Positions 1 through 5,179 of a stretch of 9,478 nt of DNA are shown piece after piece; positions within the stretch are counted from its first letter, which is position 1; every line of letters begins with the position of its first letter. The DNA comes from DASWHX01 sp036397995 (GTDB lineage: Bacteria; Bacteroidota; Bacteroidia; Cytophagales; Cyclobacteriaceae), in the NCBI GenBank assembly GCA_036397995.1, contig DASWHX010000231.1, positions 1-9,478 of the forward strand, given 5' to 3'. The translations under genes and the position numbers were made by a program. The notes beneath the pieces are model-generated. The model was not told the origin of the DNA. It was given only the letters and a program-made list of their open reading frames with translations, and ran no database searches.

Positions 1-449
1 GTTACATCGCCATCAATTGAATAGCCATTGTAAGGTGGTAATTGTTCTTTCTTTTGATTAGTTGCTACATCTTCTTTCAATGCAGGTTCCTCCAATCCTG
101 CTTTGTAAACGGATGGGGCGATCATTTCCAGACTTCTCAATTTGGGAGTTGGAAATAAAACCTGAAAAGTTTCAATTTCAGTTTCAAAACCCCATTGCCT
201 GAAAAGGGCTGTCATAAATTCCGCATTTTCTTTCCCGTACGGAGACCCGACATGATGAGGTCTTGCAGCAAGTTTCTTCATCCACTGATCTAAATTTGAC
301 GGCGTCACCATTTCATCAAACTTCTTTTCCAATGCTTTTTGAGCATCTGATGACGCCTGACTAAATCCTAAAATTCTATCCTGCGAAACTGATTTATAAC
401 TGATTAGAGTGAGGACAATGCAAAAGATTGCCAATTGATGGTTTTTCAT
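1..449 (-). CDS. M28-family metallopeptidase (glutamate carboxypeptidase II-like), N-terminal part
   Basis: The gene runs off the left edge; 149 complete codons are visible from an ATG at 447-449. Residues 1-22 form a signal peptide (hydrophobic core AIFCIVLTLI, likely cleavage near SVSQ), so the product is exported. Residues 53-100 resemble the N-terminal segment of NAALADase/folate-hydrolase-type M28 peptidases, with LAARPHHVGSPYGKENAEF at 60-78 and RQWGFETEIETFQVLFPTPK at 84-103. The visible end, PPYNGYSIDGDVT, matches the entry to the protease-associated domain in that family. The zinc ligands and catalytic Glu lie outside the window and cannot be checked. The family hydrolyses peptides, often at C-terminal acidic residues; a role in extracytoplasmic peptide use is inference. 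No Shine-Dalgarno sequence is visible. The 135-nt gap to the upstream CGS gene leaves open whether it has its own promoter. Confidence 0.82.
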   Translation of the reverse strand, partial: MKNHQLAIFCIVLTLISYKSVSQDRILGFSQASSDAQKALEKKFDEMVTPSNLDQWMKKLAARPHHVGSPYGKENAEFMTALFRQWGFETEIETFQVLFPTPKLRSLEMIAPSVYKAGLEEPALKEDVATNQKKEQLPPYNGYSIDGDV

Positions 450-584
450 AATTAGTATATAGAGTTAGGGATGCCTAAACTAGGAAAAAAATCAATTTTG
501 TCCTATTCAGAAAATGAAAGATGGTTAGAAGATTTACCGGAGGAAAAAAGGTTATTTGAATGGGAAATCCGGCCTCATCAGATA

Positions 585-1724
585 CTATGACAAAGCCTGA
601 TCCAGATCTTCTACCAAATCATCCGAATCTTCAATGCCAACACTTAATCTAATCAGGTTGTCATGAATGCCAATTCTTTTACGCTCTTCCGGTGCAACGC
701 TTGCGTGGGTCATTATTGCCGGGTGATTTGCTAATGACTCAACTCCACCCAGGGATTCTGCCAGGGAGAAGATTTTAAACCGCTCACAAACTTCCATAGT
801 TTTTTCTTTTGAACCTCCTTTGACTAAAAAGGAAATCATTCCTCCAAAATCCAGCATTTGTTTCTTCGCGACACTATGATTGGGATGATCTTCAAATCCA
901 GGCCAATAAACTTTCTCCACCTTTGAATGTCTCTTTAAGTAATTGGCCACAATTGCTCCATTTTCACAATGTCTTTGCATTCGTAAGTGAAGCGTTTTGA
1001 TACCCCTCAATACTAAAAAACAATCCTGAGGGCCTGGAACAGCTCCTGAACTATTCTGAACAAAAGCTAAATCTTCCGCGAGCTTATTATCCTTGACCAC
1101 CAATGCGCCCATGATAACATCAGAGTGTCCGCCTAAATATTTGGTCACCGAATGCATCACGATATCCGCCCCCAGGTCGAGCGGGTTTTGAAGGTAAGGA
1201 GAAGCGAAAGTATTATCCACACCCAGCAATAATCCATGTTTCCTGGCTATTTCAGAAACTGCTTTTACATCAATGATGTTCATCATTGGGTTACTGGGTG
1301 TTTCAATCCAGATCAGTTTGGTGTTATCATTTATCAATGGCGTTATTTTCTCAGGATTATCCATGGCAGTATACTTGAACACTAAACCAAACTTGCTGAA
1401 AATCTTATTGTACAACCGAAATGTGCCTCCGTACAAATCATTGGATGCAATTACCTCATCTCCGGCTTTCAGAGTTTTAATTACAGCATCAATAGCTGAA
1501 AGTCCGGAAGCGAAGCATAACCCATGAGTACCATTTTCCAGAGCTGCAATGTTTGATTGCAAGGCGGTCCGTGTAGGATTTTGTGTTCTTGAATATTCAA
1601 ATCCTTTATGAGCTCCGGGTGAAGCTTGAACGTACGTTGAGGTTTGAAACACAGGAGTCATAATCGCTCCTGTTACTTTTTCCGGTTCAACACCGGCATG
1701 GATTGCCTTGGTTCCAAATTTCAT
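585..1724 (-). CDS. Cystathionine gamma-synthase / gamma-lyase family PLP enzyme
   Basis: A 379-residue cytoplasmic enzyme, the normal full length for the Cys/Met-metabolism PLP family. Visible landmarks are YSRTQNPT at 44-51 (phosphate-binding Tyr44 and Arg46), LYGGT at 97-101 (Tyr98 stacks on PLP), VDNTFASPYLQNP at 169-181 (Asp170 contacts the pyridine nitrogen), SVTKYLGGHSD at 192-202 (Lys195 forms the Schiff base), SLGGVESL at 324-331, and LIRLSVGIED at 357-366 (Arg359 binds the substrate carboxylate). These residues are shared by gamma-synthase (cysteine plus an activated homoserine gives cystathionine) and gamma-lyase (cystathionine gives cysteine, 2-oxobutyrate and ammonia), so the direction of transsulfuration cannot be settled from sequence alone. 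The ATG at 1722-1724 follows the stop of the upstream YkvI-like gene by 35 nt on the same strand, so co-transcription is plausible. The family call is secure; the exact reaction is not. Confidence 0.93.
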   Translation of the reverse strand: MKFGTKAIHAGVEPEKVTGAIMTPVFQTSTYVQASPGAHKGFEYSRTQNPTRTALQSNIAALENGTHGLCFASGLSAIDAVIKTLKAGDEVIASNDLYGGTFRLYNKIFSKFGLVFKYTAMDNPEKITPLINDNTKLIWIETPSNPMMNIIDVKAVSEIARKHGLLLGVDNTFASPYLQNPLDLGADIVMHSVTKYLGGHSDVIMGALVVKDNKLAEDLAFVQNSSGAVPGPQDCFLVLRGIKTLHLRMQRHCENGAIVANYLKRHSKVEKVYWPGFEDHPNHSVAKKQMLDFGGMISFLVKGGSKEKTMEVCERFKIFSLAESLGGVESLANHPAIMTHASVAPEERKRIGIHDNLIRLSVGIEDSDDLVEDLDQALS

Positions 1725-1759
1725 AATACGAATTATTTGTGACTAAGATAAGAAAAATA

Positions 1760-2869
1760 TTAATTTGAATTGCTTGAAAAATTTCTCCAGGTTTTCAGGA
1801 TTTTATATAAGCCGTAGGTGAGTAATGGAAGAAGAAATACAATCCAGAACCCCCATGTTATAATGCCATAGCCTTTGGCGATAAGGTTCACCAATCCAAA
1901 TTGGTTTGCCATGAATATGGATATAACCAGTATAATTACGGCATTAAATGCCCGGGTCCTTCTTTTCATTGTTTTACCCCCGGTCTCAATAACGCCGGCA
2001 ACTCTTTGATTGAATCCATGCACGAACCCAATGCCTGTTTCCAAAAAGGTTCCTAGCAAAACTACTTGAAAAACAGCTGAGAATACCGGTTGGTCAAGAG
2101 AATCCAACAAGGCAGTGGCAGGAACTGTAGCCGATAAAATTTCTGGATATTGACTAAGCATTGCGAAATAAAAAAGTATGGCAGGAATCATTCCAATAAG
2201 TCCTCCAATAAAACCCGCAGAAATTGCCTCTTTTCTTGTCTCAATATCTTTTAAACAGAAGAGCAAAGCAGGCACGAAAGCAATATTATACCCTGTATAT
2301 CTCAATGCATTTACAAACCAATGATTGTCTTCTGTAACTGTTTCTAAAGAACGGCTGATTTGTGGATGAAACTGCCAGGCGATCTGGATAATCAGAATAA
2401 TATAAACTCCATAAAGAACAAAAGACCAGGCCGATAAAAAATTTTCCACAGTTTTACCGCCATAGAATGCCAGAATTCCAACGCCTGTTAATATAAAAAA
2501 ACTTCCAACTAATGGGTGCCAGCCAAAATATCCGGTAATTAATTCGGAGGATGCAGAGGCTACCACTGAGATTACAAGAATCATGGTTGCAACGTAGAGA
2601 ATTTCATAGGCTACCCACCCCTTTCCAAGTAAACTCTCAATGAAGGAACGGTAGTCGTACTTTTGAGCAGATCGAGCCAATTCAAAACTAATGGCCAATA
2701 GGATTCCCCAAAGCAGTATTACAAAGAGCATCCCAATAAAGCCAGGTATAGGCCCCTGACTAAGAAAGAATTCAACTAATTCCCTGCCTGTACCGTAAGC
2801 TCCACCTATTAATACCGATTGGAAGATAAGTCCAGGCAAAAAGTACTTTCGAAATAATTTCACAGCCAC
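1760..2869 (-). CDS. YkvI-like (COG3949-type) LeuT-fold membrane transporter
   Basis: A 369-residue integral membrane protein with about ten hydrophobic helices (roughly 11-35, 42-66, 88-110, 119-137, 146-166, 189-206, 215-238, 262-282, 307-327, 333-355). The first helix carries GGAYGTGRELVEFF (22-35), matching the glycine-rich unwound TM1 of YkvI-type proteins, which are distant relatives of the APC/NSS sodium-coupled carriers with the LeuT fold. The substrate of the family is not established. The next gene is a transsulfuration enzyme, which hints at an amino acid or sulfur compound, but that is inference. The listed start is GTG (2867-2869); an in-frame GTG two codons further in (2861-2863) is equally possible. 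Neither has a well-spaced Shine-Dalgarno sequence (GAGGA lies more than 20 nt upstream). It diverges from the plus-strand membrane protein and H-NOX cluster across 174 nt. Confidence 0.8.
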   Translation of the reverse strand: MAVKLFRKYFLPGLIFQSVLIGGAYGTGRELVEFFLSQGPIPGFIGMLFVILLWGILLAISFELARSAQKYDYRSFIESLLGKGWVAYEILYVATMILVISVVASASSELITGYFGWHPLVGSFFILTGVGILAFYGGKTVENFLSAWSFVLYGVYIILIIQIAWQFHPQISRSLETVTEDNHWFVNALRYTGYNIAFVPALLFCLKDIETRKEAISAGFIGGLIGMIPAILFYFAMLSQYPEILSATVPATALLDSLDQPVFSAVFQVVLLGTFLETGIGFVHGFNQRVAGVIETGGKTMKRRTRAFNAVIILVISIFMANQFGLVNLIAKGYGIITWGFWIVFLLPLLTYGLYKILKTWRNFSSNSN

Positions 2870-2896
2870 AATTACGTCAATTGGGGGAAATCCTCA

Positions 2897-2925
2897 AAAA
2901 TGTAGAGCTTATAAGGATGTGGCAA
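2897..2925 (-). promoter_or_regulatory. Candidate promoter for the YkvI-like gene
   Basis: Reading the minus strand, TTG (2923-2925) is followed after 18 nt by TACATTTT (2897-2904), close to the Bacteroidota pattern TTTG-N(17-23)-TAnnTTTG with a mismatch in the last base. A start site near 2890 would give a leader of about 20 nt. AT-rich DNA produces such words by chance, so support is modest. Confidence 0.3.
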
Positions 2926-2953
2926 CTAATTAACGAATTAAAGGGGAAGTGTT

Positions 2954-2986
2954 TGGTAATTTTTTACCAGATAATAATATTATTAT
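2954..2986. repeat. Two adjacent inverted repeats in the divergent intergenic region
   Basis: TGGTAA (2954-2959) and TTACCA (2964-2969) are perfect 6-bp arms around TTTT. They are followed directly by a perfect 16-bp palindrome of AT bases (2971-2986, ATAATAAT/ATTATTAT). They lie between the YkvI-like gene and the plus-strand cluster, upstream of the candidate -7 box at 3013. They could be an operator, or AT-rich DNA that is palindromic by chance. Confidence 0.35.
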
Positions 2987-3012
2987 ACAAATAATATTTT
3001 GTTCTTTTTACC

Positions 3013-3020
3013 TATTTTTG
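3013..3020 (+). promoter_or_regulatory. Candidate -7 box (TATTTTTG) for the plus-strand membrane protein/H-NOX cluster
   Basis: TATTTTTG matches the Bacteroidota -7 consensus TAnnTTTG exactly and ends 23 nt before the ATG at 3044. No TTTG lies at the expected -33 distance (the sequence there is ATACAAATAAT), so only half of the promoter is visible. It also argues that translation starts at ATG 3044, not at the upstream in-frame TTG at 2999, which would lie before the transcription start. Confidence 0.4.
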
Positions 3021-3043
3021 ATATTAAATATAACTATACAACT

Positions 3044-3241
3044 ATGAAGAAGTACCATATTATTGTTGCCCTGGCCTGCGCGGTTCTAGCTGTTTTTTAC
3101 ATTAAGACTGAATTATTCCTATCCGGAGTTGGTTCAATTATCGGAACGAATATTCAAATCGCATCAATTCATGTGAATTACATAACTGGTGTATTGGCCG
3201 TAATTATTATTGCTTATTTAATAAGAAAGCAGGAATCTTAA
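3044..3241 (+). CDS. Small two-helix membrane protein, unrecognised
   Basis: A 65-residue protein starting MKKYHIIVALACAVLAVFYI. Hydrophobic helices lie at about 5-20 and 46-60, separated by a polar/glycine loop (FLSGVGSIIGTNIQIASIHV), and the C-terminus is short and basic (LIRKQES). I do not recognise a family. The frame is open further upstream to a TTG at 2999, but ATG 3044 fits better: it gives the Lys-Lys-led membrane N-terminus and lies downstream of a TAnnTTTG box. The stop is 39 nt before the H-NOX start with no obvious terminator between, so it may share the H-NOX transcript. A role as membrane partner of the soluble kinase is speculation. Its small size leaves some doubt that it is a real gene. 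Confidence 0.6.
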   Translation: MKKYHIIVALACAVLAVFYIKTELFLSGVGSIIGTNIQIASIHVNYITGVLAVIIIAYLIRKQES

Positions 3242-3280
3242 TTTTAATAAGGAATTCTTTAATCATTCACATGTCCTGAA

Positions 3281-3820
3281 ATGAAAGGAATTATTTTCAA
3301 CATAACAGAAAAATTCATCAACGATACCTACGGGGAGGATACTTTCGATGAAATCCTGGTTGAGTGCCAACTCATTACCAAAGAGCCATTTGTAGATCCG
3401 GGAACTTATCCTGATGAAGACCTTCTGGAAATTGTGGGCAAGTCTTGCGCTCATTTGAATGAAAGGTTACCAGATTTCCTCAAGAAGTTAGGAAAGTATG
3501 CTTTTTTTCAGCTTGCAAGTGCATACCCCGGTTTTGTTAAAGGTTTCAATCATCCAAAAGATTTCCTTAAAACCGTGGATAGCATTATTCATGTTGAGAT
3601 AAGAAAGCTTTACCGGGATGCTTACCTTCCTGAATTTGTTTATCACGATCCAGATCCATTAACGTTAGTTATAAGTTATTATTCGAAGAGAAGACTTTAT
3701 GATTTGATGGAAGGTTTAATTGAAGGAGTGGGAGAATATTTTAATCATCCAATATCGCAACAGAGAAAACTAAGGACCGTTGGTGAAAGAGAAGTCTGCG
3801 ATTATCACTTAACCTTCTGA
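3281..3820 (+). CDS. H-NOX (HNOB) haem nitric-oxide/oxygen-binding sensor protein
   Basis: A 179-residue stand-alone H-NOX domain, the usual bacterial length. It opens with MKGIIFNITEKFINDTYGED, typical of the family, followed by YPDEDLLEIVGKSCAHLN (43-60). The proximal haem ligand is His104 in IIHVEIRKLY (102-111), the conserved proline of the YLPEF segment is Pro117, and the haem-propionate motif YxSxR is present as Y133-Y-S135-K-R137. At the distal position equivalent to the O2-stabilising Tyr of Thermoanaerobacter H-NOX (five residues after the motif Arg), this protein has Leu142. The pocket therefore looks non-polar, as in NO-selective H-NOX proteins; this is an alignment by eye. It is cytoplasmic. 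The histidine kinase gene begins 3 nt after its stop, the classic H-NOX arrangement in which NO-bound H-NOX modulates kinase autophosphorylation. Gene symbols such as hnoX are used for homologues, but none is assigned here. Confidence 0.93.
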   Translation: MKGIIFNITEKFINDTYGEDTFDEILVECQLITKEPFVDPGTYPDEDLLEIVGKSCAHLNERLPDFLKKLGKYAFFQLASAYPGFVKGFNHPKDFLKTVDSIIHVEIRKLYRDAYLPEFVYHDPDPLTLVISYYSKRRLYDLMEGLIEGVGEYFNHPISQQRKLRTVGEREVCDYHLTF

Positions 3821-3823
3821 TTA

Positions 3824-4714
3824 GTGTCAAATCAAAGCAATACTCAGATCGCCGAAATACGGTGTTTAAAAAGACTTCAAATTGCTCAACAAAGAATTCA
3901 TATTCTTCAAAAGATGATTGAAGACCAAACCCGGGAACTTTATTACAAGAATGTAGAATTAGAAAGGATTATTGAAGTTAGAACTCAAGAGCTACTGTCA
4001 AAAAATTTAATGCTTCAGCAGCGAAATGAGGAATTAATGGAAATATCTTACGTTGCTTCCCACGATTTACAGGAACCACTTAAGACCATCTCAGGGTTTG
4101 TAGATTTGTTTAGAAACCAATTTATGAACAAGATAGATACAAGTGCAGATTTGTACATCAAATATATAACCGAAGCAACATCGCGATTACAAAACCTGAT
4201 TAAGGATTTGTTGGATTTTTCAAGAATTGGAAAAGCACAAAGTCTGGAAGAAATTGATTGTAATAAACTTATCTCCGGCTTACTCCTGGACCTGAGTTCC
4301 GCCATTCAGGAAAGCGAAGCAGTTATACAGACATTTGATTTACCCGTAATAGTGGGTTCGAATACAGAGCTGCGTTTGCTGTTCCAAAACCTGATAAGTA
4401 ACGCGATCAAGTTTCGCCAAAAGGATAACCCTCCGGAAATTTCGATTAGCTGTAGTAATTCCGGCAATGAGCTTATGAAATTTGAAGTCGCAGATAACGG
4501 AATTGGCATTGAATCCAAATTCAAAGAAAAGATTTTTGTTTTATTTCAGCGGTTGCATAACAGAAATGAATACCAAGGTACCGGAATAGGACTTGCTCAC
4601 TGTAAAAAGATTGTGGAGAGACATGGCGGGACTATTTGGGTTGATTCAACACCTGGAATTGGAAGTACATTTTATTTTACAATAAAATCAAATCATAATG
4701 AAAAGAAAGCTTGA
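3824..4714 (+). CDS. Soluble H-NOX-associated sensor histidine kinase
   Basis: A 296-residue kinase without membrane segments or a recognisable sensor domain. Residues 5-75 form a predicted coiled coil. The HisKA H-box is SYVASHDLQEPLKTI (75-89) with phospho-acceptor His80. The ATPase domain shows the N-box NLISNAIKFR (189-198, Asn193), G1 VADNGIGI (222-229), the F-box region around KIFVLFQRL (236-244) and G2 GTGIGLA (252-258); all catalytic boxes look intact. The start is GTG at 3824, 3 nt after the H-NOX stop, which suggests translational coupling; the internal Met31 would cut the coiled coil. The last 17 nt overlap the receiver gene. With no sensor domain of its own, its input is most likely the H-NOX protein acting in trans, as established for H-NOX/kinase pairs in other bacteria. 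Its phosphate acceptor is probably the overlapping receiver. Confidence 0.92.
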   Translation: MSNQSNTQIAEIRCLKRLQIAQQRIHILQKMIEDQTRELYYKNVELERIIEVRTQELLSKNLMLQQRNEELMEISYVASHDLQEPLKTISGFVDLFRNQFMNKIDTSADLYIKYITEATSRLQNLIKDLLDFSRIGKAQSLEEIDCNKLISGLLLDLSSAIQESEAVIQTFDLPVIVGSNTELRLLFQNLISNAIKFRQKDNPPEISISCSNSGNELMKFEVADNGIGIESKFKEKIFVLFQRLHNRNEYQGTGIGLAHCKKIVERHGGTIWVDSTPGIGSTFYFTIKSNHNEKKA

Positions 4715-5129
4715 ATGCATTTTATTAATTGATGATGATGAACCAACTAATTTTCTACACAAATTGGTAATTACCAATGCGAACGTTGCAGAAAGTATAA
4801 AGGAATTGAGTAGCGCGGAGGACGCATTGACCCTCCTGGCTTCGGGAGGTTCAGATCTATCCAAAACCGAACCAAGCCTAATATTTCTTGATATAAATAT
4901 GCCTGGAATGAATGGCTGGGATTTTCTGGAAGAATATAAGAAACTCAATTTCGTAAATCAGGGAAAAGTAATTATAATCATGTTGACAACATCTTTAAAC
5001 CCCGATGACCGGGCAAAGGCAGAATCCAACCCATTCATTCGTGGCTTTATCAACAAACCACTTAATTCTGATTCTTTGTATTCAATTCTGAAAACACATT
5101 TTCCGGAATATTATGAGGACGTTGCCTGA
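4698..5129 (+). CDS. Single-domain response regulator (CheY-like receiver)
   Basis: A 143-residue protein made of one receiver domain. Acidic residues D12, D13 and D14 (LLIDDDEPTN), phospho-acceptor D65 in FLDINMPGMNGWDF (63-76), the Thr97/Thr98 switch position (MLTTSLNP) and K120 (NKPL) are all present. No DNA-binding, cyclic-di-GMP or other output domain follows; the protein ends 23 residues after the KP motif. Its ATG lies inside the end of the kinase gene (17-nt overlap, different frame), so the two are translationally coupled. It is very likely the phosphate acceptor of that kinase. The output must come from binding another protein or from phosphorelay to an Hpt protein encoded elsewhere. 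It closes the H-NOX cluster; 50 nt later the convergent minus-strand gene ends. Confidence 0.92.
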   Translation: MKRKLECILLIDDDEPTNFLHKLVITNANVAESIKELSSAEDALTLLASGGSDLSKTEPSLIFLDINMPGMNGWDFLEEYKKLNFVNQGKVIIIMLTTSLNPDDRAKAESNPFIRGFINKPLNSDSLYSILKTHFPEYYEDVA

Positions 5130-5179
5130 TTCCAGATCCACTACTTAATGGAAATCGTTATCCGCATGATTTTTTGGTT

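Noticed and set aside
1273..1527. Plus-strand open frame inside the CGS gene
   Set aside because: Antisense shadow of a secure PLP-enzyme gene.
3263..3454. Minus-strand open frame inside H-NOX
   Set aside because: Shadow of the H-NOX coding sequence. The same applies to frames opposite the kinase (4048-4305, 4306-4524) and opposite the receiver (4688-4948).
5131..5175. Possible bidirectional terminator between the receiver and the convergent envelope gene
   Set aside because: AAATC (5152-5156) and GATTT (5168-5172) give only a 5-bp AT-rich stem with an 11-nt loop before a short T run; TTCCA/TGGAA nearby has a 13-nt loop. Too weak to call.
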